A DNA stretch of 64,000 nucleotides from Bacillota bacterium. GTDB lineage: Bacteria; Bacillota; Clostridia; Lachnospirales; Lachnospiraceae. The DNA is taken from positions 310,001 to 374,000 of the forward strand of contig JAEWQV010000027.1 of the NCBI GenBank assembly GCA_023399055.1. The letters are read 5' to 3'. This document shows, piece after piece, positions 24,129 to 32,996 of this stretch; the stretch's first letter is position 1, and every line of letters begins with the position of its first letter. A program made the translations under genes and the position numbers. Below the pieces are notes generated by a model. It did no database searches, had not been told where the DNA came from, and saw nothing but the letters and a program-made list of their open reading frames with translations.

Positions 24129-25253
24129 ATGACTATAGAAGAATATCGGTTTTGGTTAGGTAATATTAATAAAATAGGTATTAAGAAAATCAACCTGCTT
24201 TTACAAGTTTTTGTTAGTGCAGAAGGTATTTATCATGCGAAGAAAGAGGATTTGGAATTATTTAAGAAGGAATGTTGCCCAGGAAATTTAAGATTCAATG
24301 ATAGTGATATTAACGCTATCTGCGAAAGCAGAAATCCAGAAAAAATCATAGAAAATTATAATAAACTAAAAGAAAAGGGGATTTCCTATATATCTAAGGA
24401 GGACGAGCTTTATCCCAGTAAGTTACGCAATGTTTTTGATGCTCCGTATTCACTGTTTTATAAAGGCAGGCTCCCAAGGGAAGGAGAGAAAATTCTTGCA
24501 ATTGTTGGAGCGAGAGAATGTTCAAATGGTGGAAGGGAGATAGCAAGATACTTTGCAGCAGCGGTTGCAAAAGAGGGGATTTCAGTTATCAGTGGACTCG
24601 CAAGAGGAATAGATACACATGCACATGAAGGATGCTTAAGTGCTGGGGGAGTTACCTATGGCATTCTTGGTAGTGGTATCGATATTTGCTATCCAAGAGA
24701 AAATATTGGACTATATATGGAAATGCAAAAAATCGGTGGCATAATCTCTGAATATGGACCGGGAGTCCAACCCTATGCAGGTAATTTTCCTATGCGCAAT
24801 CGTATTATCAGTGCTTTAAGTGATCGAATTTTAATCGTGGAAGCGAAGAATAAAAGTGGTTCCTTAATAACGATTGACCTGGGATTGGAACAAGGAAAGG
24901 ACATCTATGCAATACCTGGGAGAATTACGGACCAGTTAAGCGGTGGTTGTAATAATTTAATAAAAATGGGGGCAAAATTAGTTACACAACCTCAGGATAT
25001 CTTAGAAGATTATATTTTAGAATATAAGCAATCTTTACCAAATTTGAAAAAAATTAATAATCTGCTTGAATTGAATGAGAAAATAGTGTATGCTTCACTA
25101 TGTTTGGAGCCGAAACATGTAAATGATATAGCGTCAGAGACCGGATTTACAATTGATATACTGATGGAACAGCTGTTGCAGCTTGAACTTAAAGGCTATA
25201 TCAAACAGACTAGGAAGAATTATTATATTACGCAGGAGATGATGCTGAATTAA
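24129..25253 (+). CDS. dprA: DNA processing protein DprA
   Basis: Loads RecA on incoming single-stranded DNA during transformation. 374 residues: an N-terminal helical SAM-like region (1-90), then the DprA Rossmann fold with GARECSNGGREIARYF, ISGLARGIDTHAHEG and FPMRNRIISALSD, and a C-terminal winged helix (about 310-374). Upstream in-frame TTG codons exist from 24084, but AAGGG just before ATG 24129 and the usual N-terminus favour this start. comM lies upstream and topA downstream, the latter as in Bacillus. Confidence 0.94.
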   Translation: MTIEEYRFWLGNINKIGIKKINLLLQVFVSAEGIYHAKKEDLELFKKECCPGNLRFNDSDINAICESRNPEKIIENYNKLKEKGISYISKEDELYPSKLRNVFDAPYSLFYKGRLPREGEKILAIVGARECSNGGREIARYFAAAVAKEGISVISGLARGIDTHAHEGCLSAGGVTYGILGSGIDICYPRENIGLYMEMQKIGGIISEYGPGVQPYAGNFPMRNRIISALSDRILIVEAKNKSGSLITIDLGLEQGKDIYAIPGRITDQLSGGCNNLIKMGAKLVTQPQDILEDYILEYKQSLPNLKKINNLLELNEKIVYASLCLEPKHVNDIASETGFTIDILMEQLLQLELKGYIKQTRKNYYITQEMMLN

Positions 25254-25394
25254 ATTTCTGCGAGACAAGGTAATTATTCCCATGTAAGTATCATTATTTT
25301 GAAGAGTTTCATAGTATACATTGAATCAGAAGAGCATTTATATCTGAAATAAAAGGAATAATTATTTATATTAACATAGAAATGAGGTTTTCAT

Positions 25395-27452
25395 ATGCCA
25401 AAAAATCTTGTTATCGTGGAATCACCGGCGAAAGCCAAGACCATAAAGAAATTTTTGGGAGCTAATTACGAAGTGCTTGCTTCCAACGGCCATGTTAGGG
25501 ATTTGCCAAAAAGTCAAATGGGTGTTGATATTGAGCACGATTATGAGCCTAAGTATATTACTATACGAGGAAAGGGTGACTTACTTGCTAAACTCCGTAA
25601 GGAAGTGAAAAAGGCAGATAAGGTATATCTTGCAACTGACCCTGACCGTGAAGGAGAAGCAATCTCCTGGCATCTTAGCCATACATTAAAATTAGAAGAT
25701 AAAGATTCAAGCAGAATAAGCTTTAACGAAATTACAAAGAATGCAGTCAAGTCCTCAATCAAACAGGCAAGACCAATTGATATGGGGCTGGTGAATGCGC
25801 AACAAGCAAGAAGAGTACTGGATCGTATGGTGGGTTATAAAATTAGTCCGCTCCTATGGGAAAAAGTAAAACGAGGCTTAAGTGCCGGTAGAGTCCAATC
25901 CGTAACGTTGCGTATCATCTGTGATAGAGAAGATGAGATTAATGCCTTTGTACCAGAAGAATATTGGAATTTGGAGGCGGAGTTTGAACTAAAAGGAAAG
26001 AAGAAACCCCTTGTGGCTAAATTCAGTTCCTCTAAGAAAGAAATCCGTTCTGAAGCTGAAATGAATGAGGTATTAAGTAATCTTAATAACGCAGAGTTTC
26101 GTGTAAAAGAAATTAAACGTGGTGAGCGTATCCGTAGAGCGCCACTTCCATTTACAACCAGTACCCTTCAGCAGGAAGCTTCCAAGGTGCTAAATTATTC
26201 TACTCAGAAGACCATGCAACTTGCACAGCAATTATATGAAGGTGTGGATATTAAAGGTCATGGTACCGTTGGTTTAATCACTTATTTACGTACGGATTCC
26301 ATTCGTATCAGTGATGAGGCAGATACTGCAGCAAAGGAATATGTAAAGGTAAAGTTCGGTGCAGATTTTGTTGCAACTGATGAGAATCAGGGTCGTACTG
26401 GTAAGAAGATTCAAGATGCACATGAAGCAATTCGTCCAACTTATATTGAGTTTAGTCCGAGTGACATTAAGGAATCTTTAAGTAGGGATCAATTTAGACT
26501 TTATCAATTGATTTGGAAAAGATTTGTTGCTAGTAGAATGCAATCAGCAAAATATGAAACCAATACAATTAAAATAGAAGCGAATGATTATCGATTCTCC
26601 GCATCGGCATCTAAATTAATATTTGAAGGCTTTATGAGCGTTTATACACAAGAGGAAGAAGAGGAAGAAGCTGGTGTAGCATTTGACGGTCTTAAGGAAG
26701 GTGAAACATTAACTTTACTTCAATTATTAAAGAGTCAGCATTTTACACAACCTCCAGCACATTATACAGAAGCTTCGCTTGTAAAAACCTTAGAAGAGTT
26801 AGGCATTGGCAGACCAAGTACCTATGCACCTACAATTACAACGCTAATTGCCAGAAGATATGTTGCGAAAGAAAATAAGAATCTCTATATTACTGAGATG
26901 GGCGAGGCAGTAAATAGAATTATGAAATTAGCATTTCCAACTATCGTAGATGTTAATTTTACAGCAAATATGGAATCACTACTTGACTGCGTTGAAGATG
27001 GTACCGTTAATTGGAAAACAGTTGTGAGTAACTTCTATCCGGATTTAAAGGAAGCTGTAGATAATGCACATGCTGAACTTGATCAGATACAGATTGATGA
27101 TGAAGTTACAGAGGAAATATGTGAACTTTGTGGTAAAAATATGGTGGTTAAATATGGACCTCATGGTAGGTTCTTAGCCTGTCCTGGTTTTCCGGATTGT
27201 AAGAATACGAAACCATATTTAGAAAAAATTGGTGTGGCGTGTCCAAACTGTGGCAGCGATATTGTTCTAAGAAAAACCAAAAAGGGTAGAAAATACTATG
27301 GATGTATTAATAACCCTGATTGTGATTTTATGACATGGCAAAAACCCTCCAGTTCCAGTTGTGAAAAATGTGGTGGAATTGTCTTAGAAAAAGGAAATAA
27401 ATTAGTATGTGAGAACCCAAAATGTGGTAATGTAGCAAACATGGCGAAATAA
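25395..27452 (+). CDS. topA: DNA topoisomerase I (type IA)
   Basis: Relaxes negative supercoils by single-strand cleavage and passage. 685 residues: Toprim domain at the N-terminus (VESPAKAKTIKKFLG; catalytic DPDREGE near residue 77), the type IA core with active Tyr297 in TYLRTDS, and a C-terminal tail with CxxC zinc ribbons (CELCGKN, CPNCGSD, CEKCGG). Length and domain order are normal for Firmicutes TopA. The ATG follows GAGGTTTTC. The dprA-topA-codY order matches Bacillus with the trmFO, xerC and hslVU genes missing. Confidence 0.97.
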   Translation: MPKNLVIVESPAKAKTIKKFLGANYEVLASNGHVRDLPKSQMGVDIEHDYEPKYITIRGKGDLLAKLRKEVKKADKVYLATDPDREGEAISWHLSHTLKLEDKDSSRISFNEITKNAVKSSIKQARPIDMGLVNAQQARRVLDRMVGYKISPLLWEKVKRGLSAGRVQSVTLRIICDREDEINAFVPEEYWNLEAEFELKGKKKPLVAKFSSSKKEIRSEAEMNEVLSNLNNAEFRVKEIKRGERIRRAPLPFTTSTLQQEASKVLNYSTQKTMQLAQQLYEGVDIKGHGTVGLITYLRTDSIRISDEADTAAKEYVKVKFGADFVATDENQGRTGKKIQDAHEAIRPTYIEFSPSDIKESLSRDQFRLYQLIWKRFVASRMQSAKYETNTIKIEANDYRFSASASKLIFEGFMSVYTQEEEEEEAGVAFDGLKEGETLTLLQLLKSQHFTQPPAHYTEASLVKTLEELGIGRPSTYAPTITTLIARRYVAKENKNLYITEMGEAVNRIMKLAFPTIVDVNFTANMESLLDCVEDGTVNWKTVVSNFYPDLKEAVDNAHAELDQIQIDDEVTEEICELCGKNMVVKYGPHGRFLACPGFPDCKNTKPYLEKIGVACPNCGSDIVLRKTKKGRKYYGCINNPDCDFMTWQKPSSSSCEKCGGIVLEKGNKLVCENPKCGNVANMAK

Positions 27453-27583
27453 AACAAGTTCTATACTGTCTAAAATAATTTATAAGTATATAAAATTACG
27501 AAAATAATGTGAAATTATCAATTAATGTGAGTCAAAACTCAGAAAAGAGTATTGTTTTTGAGAATAAGTTATGATAAAATCTA

Positions 27584-27625
27584 AAAGGTAATACAATTAA
27601 GTGTATAACTTATTGTATTGCCTTT
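27584..27625 (+). terminator. Hairpin downstream of topA, possible terminator
   Basis: Thirteen paired bases (one T-G), extended by TAAGT/ACTTA near the loop, with TTTATT after the stem. The weak T-tract and its place right after a -10-like TAAAAT leave terminator versus 5' stabilising hairpin undecided. Confidence 0.4.
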
Positions 27626-27664
27626 ATTCATGACAACAGATTTCTACATAATATGAAATTTGTT

Positions 27665-27734
27665 AGATACGCGTAGGGAACGCGTAAAGCAGACCGGAGT
27701 AACTCATAATTGGAGTTTCTTTCGGTTTCTATCT
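27665..27734 (+). ncRNA. Candidate structured 5' leader of codY
   Basis: AGATA (27665-27669) and TATCT (27730-27734) close a region containing ACGCGT-AGGGA-ACGCGT (27669-27685) and a second arm in which AACTC pairs with GAGTT inside ACCG/CGGT. I could not match it to a known riboswitch; the conserved c-di-GMP-I and T-box sequences are not present. A low-confidence structural reading. Confidence 0.3.
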
Positions 27735-27792
27735 TTAAGTGGATAAATATATGGGTGCTATAAGGGAAAAGTGAGCCGGGAGGATCTATGGA

Positions 27793-28569
27793 ATGAGCGT
27801 ACAGTTATTGGATAAAACAAGAAAGATAAACAATCTGCTGCATAATAATAATTCGCATAAGGTTGTTTTTAATGACATCTGTGTGGTTTTAAGCGAAATA
27901 CTTGCATCGAATGTTTTAGTGATTAGTCGAAAGGGAAAAGTACTTGGTTTAAAAAATCGCAACGATATCATTGAAATAAAAGAACTGATTAAAGACGCTG
28001 TAGGTCGACATATAGACGGACTCTTGAATGAACGCCTTTTAAATATTTTATCTACAAAGGAAAATGTAAATCTAAGAACACTAGGTTTTGAATTTGATAA
28101 TGTAGATACCTATCATGCGATTATTACACCTATTGATATTGCAGGTGAGAGATTAGGAACGTTATTCTTATATAAATCAGGTCTTCAATATACATTGGAT
28201 GATATCATTCTTAGTGAATATGGAACAACAGTAGTAGGGTTAGAGATGATGCGTTCTGTGAATGAAGAGAATGCGGAAGAAAATCGTAAGGTTCAGATTG
28301 TAAAATCAGCCATTAGTACTTTATCCTTTTCAGAACTTGAAGCGATTACCCATATTTTTGAAGAATTAAAAGGTAATGAGGGGATTCTGGTTGCTAGTAA
28401 GATAGCAGACAGAGTTGGAATAACAAGATCAGTGATTGTAAATGCGCTTCGTAAATTTGAAAGTGCAGGTGTTATTGAATCTAGATCCTCTGGTATGAAG
28501 GGGACTTACATTAGAGTTTTAAATGACGTAGTATTTGATGAATTAAATAATATGAATCATATTTCATAA
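27793..28569 (+). CDS. codY: GTP-sensing global transcriptional regulator CodY
   Basis: Represses or activates nutrient-response, motility, competence and virulence genes; effectors in Firmicutes are GTP and branched-chain amino acids. 258 residues, the family norm: N-terminal GAF-like effector domain (1-155) beginning MSVQLLDKTRKINNLL, a linker, and a winged helix near the C-terminus with ASKIADRVGITRSVIVNALR and SSGMKGTYIRVLN. GGGAGGA before the ATG at 27793 sets the start. It stands immediately before the fla/che operon as in Bacillus but has its own terminator. Confidence 0.97.
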   Translation: MSVQLLDKTRKINNLLHNNNSHKVVFNDICVVLSEILASNVLVISRKGKVLGLKNRNDIIEIKELIKDAVGRHIDGLLNERLLNILSTKENVNLRTLGFEFDNVDTYHAIITPIDIAGERLGTLFLYKSGLQYTLDDIILSEYGTTVVGLEMMRSVNEENAEENRKVQIVKSAISTLSFSELEAITHIFEELKGNEGILVASKIADRVGITRSVIVNALRKFESAGVIESRSSGMKGTYIRVLNDVVFDELNNMNHIS

Positions 28570-28573
28570 AGAT

Positions 28574-28632
28574 AAAAGGACTTATTAGCGCAAAAGGATT
28601 TGTGGGAGTTGCCTCCTGTAAGTCCTTTTTTT
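28574..28632 (+). terminator. Rho-independent terminator after codY
   Basis: AAAAGGACTTA (28574-28584) pairs perfectly with TAAGTCCTTTT (28619-28629) and runs into further T. A small GGAG/CTCC hairpin sits inside the loop. Confidence 0.85.
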
Positions 28633-28673
28633 ATATACTAGGAAATTCCTCGGAATTTCCTAGTATATAAAAA
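28628..28673. repeat. Perfect palindrome with 22-bp stem
   Basis: Arms 28628-28649 and 28652-28673 are exact reverse complements with only TC between them, centred on GGAAATTCC-TC-GGAATTTCC. It overlaps the tail of the codY terminator and leads straight into the nested element at 28673-28775. Confidence 0.75.
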
Positions 28674-28775
28674 GCCCTTTGGGCTAATGATGCGCAGCTA
28701 CGCGCGCGGAACAAAAGGTGTGCTTTAAAAATGTTTGAACGCGAGAGTGTGCATAGCACATTTTGTTCTTCATCA
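28673..28775. repeat. Nested hairpin element between codY and flgB
   Basis: AGCCC-TTT-GGGCT (28673-28685) is followed by TGATG (28688-28692), which pairs with CATCA (28771-28775). The latter encloses a GC-rich GCGCAGCTACGCGCG stretch and arms GAACAAAAGGTGTGCT (28709-28724) / AGCACATTTTGTTC (28755-28768). Base composition differs sharply from the surroundings. It looks like a REP/MITE-type insertion, but only one copy is in the window. Confidence 0.5.
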
Positions 28776-28789
28776 CAAGTGAAATGAAT

Positions 28790-28796
28790 TGTCGAA
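28790..28796 (+). promoter_or_regulatory. Spo0A-box-like heptamer upstream of flgB
   Basis: A perfect TGTCGAA lies about 170 bp before the flgB promoter. A 7-mer is expected several times by chance in this much AT-rich DNA, so support is weak; the intergenic position at the motility/sporulation boundary is the only extra argument. Confidence 0.2.
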
Positions 28797-28833
28797 TTAT
28801 CTGCATATGACGGTATATGAATAGTGAAACAAG

Positions 28834-28855
28834 TATCAGCCTTGCTGATATTTTT
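28834..28855 (+). terminator. Short terminator-like hairpin upstream of flgB
   Basis: TATCAGC-CTT-GCTGATA followed by TTTTT. It has all the parts of an intrinsic terminator. It would stop read-through from the codY side before the flagellar promoter. Confidence 0.55.
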
Positions 28856-28963
28856 ACACCTAAAAGTAGGAATTAATATGTTTGGAATAGGTATACAGAA
28901 CTATTATATTTTTACATAATTCCACAAGGTTTAGTATTATTCTACTAATTTTTCAAATACATC

Positions 28964-28991
28964 TTGTGTTTTTCGAAATATTTATTATAAT
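28964..28991 (+). promoter_or_regulatory. Candidate sigma-A promoter of the fla/che operon
   Basis: TTGTGT (28964-28969), 16 bp, TATAAT (28986-28991), perfect -10 and weak -35. It ends 27 nt before flgB. No sigma-D (TAAA-N15-CCGATA) or c-di-GMP riboswitch sequence is seen here. Confidence 0.5.
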
Positions 28992-29018
28992 GTTTATAGG
29001 ATGGAAAGGAGTAATGAT

Positions 29019-29405
29019 ATGATAGGCTCTAATGCATTTAACTACATTAACGTACTGGATAAAGCAGCTGATGCAAGCTGGAAACGTAATGAATTAATCG
29101 TTAACAATATAGCGAATGTGGACACCCCTGGCTATAAACGTAAGGATATTCAATTTGAAACATATCTTCATAGTGCTTTGATGGGAGATGGGTCTCTTGA
29201 TCAAAGGGTTGCAGGTGCCGATCTTGATAAATTGGATGCAACCGTATACACAGACTATGCGCAAGCCAGTTATCGACTAGATGGTAACAATGTTGATATT
29301 GATACAGAATCAGCGAATTTAGCTGAAAATCAAATCAGATATAACGCTTTGTTAGATTCGATGACACAGGAATTCAATCGAATAAAAGCGGTACTTGCAC
29401 GATAA
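29019..29405 (+). CDS. flgB: Flagellar basal-body rod protein FlgB
   Basis: Proximal rod subunit exported by the flagellar type III system. 128 residues from the ATG at 29019, chosen because AAAGGAG (29005-29011) lies 7 nt before it; the ATG at 29001 overlaps that site. The N-terminal rod signature RNELIVNNIANVDTPGYKRKD is typical, and the C-terminal helix ends YNALLDSMTQEFNRIKAVL. First gene of the long operon. Confidence 0.95.
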   Translation: MIGSNAFNYINVLDKAADASWKRNELIVNNIANVDTPGYKRKDIQFETYLHSALMGDGSLDQRVAGADLDKLDATVYTDYAQASYRLDGNNVDIDTESANLAENQIRYNALLDSMTQEFNRIKAVLAR

Positions 29406-29490
29406 AAAATGAAAGAACTTCTATAGGATAAAAGCTTTTTTGAAAATAAAATGACAATTGTGACAAAGAAATAATTTTGGAGGGATCGAT

Positions 29491-29928
29491 ATGTCCATAA
29501 TGAGTGGAATGAATGTCAGTGCCAGTGGTATGACGGCTCAAAGACTACGTCTGGATATCATATCACAGAACATTGCCAATGTGAACACAACCAGAGATGA
29601 GGATGGTAATGTATATAGAAGAAAGACTGTCGTTTTTTCTGAAAAGGATGCCACACCATTTGGTGATATACTAATGAAAACAGCTGGCGGAGTAAGCAAC
29701 GGTGTTAAAGTAACTGAAATTGTAGAAGACACTGATGCAGAAATGCGAAAAGTATATGATCCTTCCCATCCGGATGCGGATGAAGATGGTTATGTAACTT
29801 ACCCGAATGTTAATATTGTACAAGAGATGACGGATATGATTGATGCGAGCAGATCCTATGAAGCGAACGTAACAGCCTTTAACGCTACAAAGAACATGGC
29901 GATGAAAGGCCTTGAAGTAGGCAAGTAA
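29491..29928 (+). CDS. flgC: Flagellar basal-body rod protein FlgC
   Basis: Proximal rod subunit. 145 residues with the N-terminal motif SASGMTAQRLRLDIISQNIAN, and the C-terminal VNIVQEMTDMIDASRSYEAN with its rod-protein helix. GGAGGGAT precedes the ATG. It lies between flgB and fliE, the universal order. Confidence 0.96.
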   Translation: MSIMSGMNVSASGMTAQRLRLDIISQNIANVNTTRDEDGNVYRRKTVVFSEKDATPFGDILMKTAGGVSNGVKVTEIVEDTDAEMRKVYDPSHPDADEDGYVTYPNVNIVQEMTDMIDASRSYEANVTAFNATKNMAMKGLEVGK

Positions 29929-30020
29929 TATATAATTAAATAAATATATTAATTTAAGGTTGTATACAAAAGGCAAATACAAAAGGGTTGTGGCTTATGA
30001 TGCCATAATGGAGGTTAAGA

Positions 30021-30329
30021 ATGAATATTGCATCTATTAATAATATCGGTCAGTTAGGTAAATTGGGTGTCAATTCTTCAGCTGCAGTCGGTAGTAGTGA
30101 TAATAGCTTTGATAGTATATTTAAATCGGCTTTGAATTTAGTTAAGGAAACAAATGATTATACAAATGCGGCACAGGAAGCCGAAACCTCCTATGCGCTT
30201 GGTCTTACGGATAGTACACATGACCTACAGGTTGCTCAACAGAAAGCAAACTTAGCATTACAATATACGGTAGCAATACGCAATAATGTAATGGATGCCT
30301 ATAAAGAGATTATGAACCTGCAGTTTTAA
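30021..30329 (+). CDS. fliE: Flagellar hook-basal body complex protein FliE
   Basis: Joins the MS ring to the rod. 102 residues: a variable Ser-rich N-terminus, then the conserved helical part with SFDSIFKSALNLVKETNDY and the C-terminal VAQQKANLALQYTVAIRNNVMDAYKEIMNLQF region, split here only by short gaps. A GGAGG site precedes the ATG. Secure by sequence and place. Confidence 0.95.
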   Translation: MNIASINNIGQLGKLGVNSSAAVGSSDNSFDSIFKSALNLVKETNDYTNAAQEAETSYALGLTDSTHDLQVAQQKANLALQYTVAIRNNVMDAYKEIMNLQF

Positions 30330-30363
30330 ATATAGGTAATCATGCGAAGAGGAGTTTAGGGGA

Positions 30364-31953
30364 ATGGCTGATAGAGCGAAGCAATTACTGAAACAGCTTT
30401 TGGATATTTGGAATAAATATACCACAAAGCAGAAGACAATTATAATCAGTGTTGTTTGTGTGGTTATTCTTGCTTTTGCATTATTAATTACATTAATGCA
30501 AAGGACAGAATATGAAAAACTTACAATTGCTGAAACTCCAAAAGATGCAAGTGATATTGTGACTTTGTTAGAAAACGAAGGAATAACACATAAGGTTGGT
30601 AAAGATAATTTAACTATTTATGTAGATACAGAACAAAAGACAGATGCTGTTTTTTTAATGGCAAGTAATGATATGCCGTCCACCGGAATTGCGATTGAGG
30701 AATTGTTTAACAATGGTTTAGGTACAACAAATTATGATCGTACCTTAAAGGTGAATTTATATTTTCAACAACAGATTCGTAACAGTATTTTGAAAATGGA
30801 AGGCATTGAAGGTGCAGAGGTAACTTATCTGCCTAATGAAGATAAGGACTCGATTCTCTCTGCGGCAAAAGATACCAGTGCAAGTGTAACGCTAACCATA
30901 AACGATGATTTTAAAACATCCACAGCACAAACGATTGCAGAGGTGGTTGCAGCAGTCATTGGTAATGAGAAACCGGATAGTATTAAAGTAGCTGATCAGT
31001 ATGGTAATCTGTTATACGGCGGTGGAGATGATTTGTACTCCGGAAGTGCCAACAGTATGGCTGATTTTAAAGAACGTTTAAGAAATACCTTTATTAACAA
31101 TCTCTATATGGGTGTAATTAATTACGGCTTCGAAAACGCAGTAATTATGCCGAATCTGGATATTAATATGGATAAAGCAGAGGAGCTTTTTACAGAGTAT
31201 TTGCCTGCTGATGGGCAGGAACAAGGACTTTTGAGCAGTAGCTATACCTACAGCTCCGAGAATGCAGGGGCTTCTGGGGGAGTGCCAGGAACTGACTCAA
31301 ACGATGAGACCACTTATGGTGTAGATACCTCTTCAACCACTGGTAATGTTGAAATTGAAGACAATAAATACTTACCAAACTCCAGAGTTACAAATATTGA
31401 ACGTGAAGTAGGAGTGGTGAATAAAGAAAACTCCTCTATTTCCATTGTCTTAACCAGAGGGAAAACTTATCACGAAGAAGATTTGCAAACACAGGGACTT
31501 TTAGACAATACAACCTTTGAAGAATATGCTGCTGCAAATAGTGAGCGTATTAAACTTGAAGCAGATGAGGATTTGTTTTCGTTAGTTTCGAATGCAACGG
31601 GTATTGCGACTGGTAATATTACAATAACTGCATTTGAACAACCGGTATTTATACCTGAGGTAGTAGTAGAAAGAAACTGGACGGATTATTTACAAATTAT
31701 ATTGGCAGTCCTAATCGTTGCTTTATTATTGTTTGTAGTATTTCGTGGAGTTAAACCTGTTGAGGTTACAGAACTTGAGCCAGAGTTGTCTGTGGAACAA
31801 TTATTGGCAACGACAAAAGAAAATCAGACAATTGAGGATATTGAATTTAATGAAGTATCCGAAGTTCGTCGTATGATAGAGAAGTTTGTAGATGAGAAGC
31901 CAGAGGCAGTAGCCCAGCTTCTGCGTAATTGGCTGAATGAGGATTGGAGCTAG
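30364..31953 (+). CDS. fliF: Flagellar MS-ring protein FliF
   Basis: Inner-membrane ring that nucleates basal-body assembly. 529 residues: N-terminal membrane helix (about 24-44), the YscJ/PrgK-type ring-building domain (YEKLTIAETPKDASDIVTLL onwards), a FliF central domain, a second helix (about 442-461), and the C-terminal cytoplasmic tail (EVSEVRRMIEKFVDEKPEAV) that binds FliG. Acidic/Gly/Ser-rich inserts around 300-340 are typical of the family's variable region. Confidence 0.96.
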   Translation: MADRAKQLLKQLLDIWNKYTTKQKTIIISVVCVVILAFALLITLMQRTEYEKLTIAETPKDASDIVTLLENEGITHKVGKDNLTIYVDTEQKTDAVFLMASNDMPSTGIAIEELFNNGLGTTNYDRTLKVNLYFQQQIRNSILKMEGIEGAEVTYLPNEDKDSILSAAKDTSASVTLTINDDFKTSTAQTIAEVVAAVIGNEKPDSIKVADQYGNLLYGGGDDLYSGSANSMADFKERLRNTFINNLYMGVINYGFENAVIMPNLDINMDKAEELFTEYLPADGQEQGLLSSSYTYSSENAGASGGVPGTDSNDETTYGVDTSSTTGNVEIEDNKYLPNSRVTNIEREVGVVNKENSSISIVLTRGKTYHEEDLQTQGLLDNTTFEEYAAANSERIKLEADEDLFSLVSNATGIATGNITITAFEQPVFIPEVVVERNWTDYLQIILAVLIVALLLFVVFRGVKPVEVTELEPELSVEQLLATTKENQTIEDIEFNEVSEVRRMIEKFVDEKPEAVAQLLRNWLNEDWS

Positions 31954-31985
31954 GTTGTAGATATTAAGAAAGGCATGGTATTTAT

Positions 31986-32996
31986 ATGGCTAAGAATAGT
32001 GATATTTCAGGAATACAAAAAGCCGCTATACTATTAATCTCCTTAGGTCCCGAGCGTTCGGCAAATATTTTTAAACATCTTAAGGAAGATGAAATTGAAA
32101 CGATGACTCTTGAAATTGCAAATACAAGAAGTATTTCGCCTTCAACAAAAGATCAGGTGTTAGATGAGTTTTACGAGATATGTCTGGCACAGCAATATAT
32201 TGCAGAAGGCGGTATTGCCTATGCAAAAGAGCTCCTTGAGAAAGCACTGGGTGTTGATAAGGCAAAGGATGTTATTGGTAAGCTTACTGCTTCCTTACAG
32301 GTTCGTCCGTTTGAATTTGTACGAAAGACAGATGCGTCGCAGTTGCTTAACTTTATTCAGGATGAACATCCGCAGACCATTGCATTAATCTTATCCTATC
32401 TATCTCCGGGACAGGCATCTACAATTATATCATCCTTGGCACCTGATAAACAGGCAGATGTTGCAAAACGTATTGCGCAGATGGATCGAACCTCGCCGGA
32501 TGTTATTAAAGAAGTGGAGAAGGTGCTGGAAAGAAAGCTTGCTTCCTTAGTAAATCAGGATTACACCATTGTTGGTGGCGTGGACTCCATCGTAGAGATA
32601 TTAAATACAGTGGACCGTGGTACAGAGAAGCATATTATGGAGACCCTTGAAATTGAGGAACCAGAGTTAGCAGATGAAATTAGAAGAAAAATGTTTGTAT
32701 TTGAAGATATTCTTAGTCTTGATGATAAATCGATCCAAAGAGTTCTTCGTGAAGTGGATAACAACGAACTTGCTGTTGCACTTAAAGGTTCTAATGAGGA
32801 AGTTCAGACCGTTATCTTTAATAACTTATCAAAACGTCTTGCAGCTATGATAAGAGAGGATATGGACTTTATGGGACCTGTACGTCTTAAAGATGTGGAA
32901 GAGGCACAGCAGAAGATTGTTAATATTATTAGAAAATTAGAAGATTCCTCAGAGATTATTATATCGAGAGGCGGAGGTGACGAGATAGTTGTCTAA
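31986..32996 (+). CDS. fliG: Flagellar motor switch protein FliG
   Basis: Rotor protein on the cytoplasmic face of the MS ring, carrying the stator-interacting helix. 336 residues: FliG N domain (IQKAAILLISLGPERSANIF), middle domain with the EHPQTIALILSYL motif, and the C-terminal charged domain with SLDDKSIQRVLREVDNNELA. The last 8 bp overlap fliH, indicating translational coupling. The start has AAGAAAGG about 12 nt upstream. Confidence 0.97.
   Translation: MAKNSDISGIQKAAILLISLGPERSANIFKHLKEDEIETMTLEIANTRSISPSTKDQVLDEFYEICLAQQYIAEGGIAYAKELLEKALGVDKAKDVIGKLTASLQVRPFEFVRKTDASQLLNFIQDEHPQTIALILSYLSPGQASTIISSLAPDKQADVAKRIAQMDRTSPDVIKEVEKVLERKLASLVNQDYTIVGGVDSIVEILNTVDRGTEKHIMETLEIEEPELADEIRRKMFVFEDILSLDDKSIQRVLREVDNNELAVALKGSNEEVQTVIFNNLSKRLAAMIREDMDFMGPVRLKDVEEAQQKIVNIIRKLEDSSEIIISRGGGDEIVV

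Larger units (their letters stand above)
27453..27792 (+). other. topA-codY intergenic region with structured leader (340 bp)
   Basis: No gene. TTGTTT-N17-TAAAAT (27552-27580) may be a promoter. A long hairpin follows at 27584-27625: AAAGGTAATACAA pairs with TTGTATTGCCTTT, with a weak T tail. Then a second structured block, 27665-27734, has AGATA/TATCT closing ACGCGT/ACGCGT and ACCG-AACTC/GAGTT-CGGT. The hairpin may terminate topA or start a codY leader. Confidence 0.45.

Noticed and set aside
28776..29018. Possible c-di-GMP riboswitch before flgB, as in Clostridioides difficile
   Set aside because: None of the conserved GEMM-I or GEMM-II sequence blocks is present.
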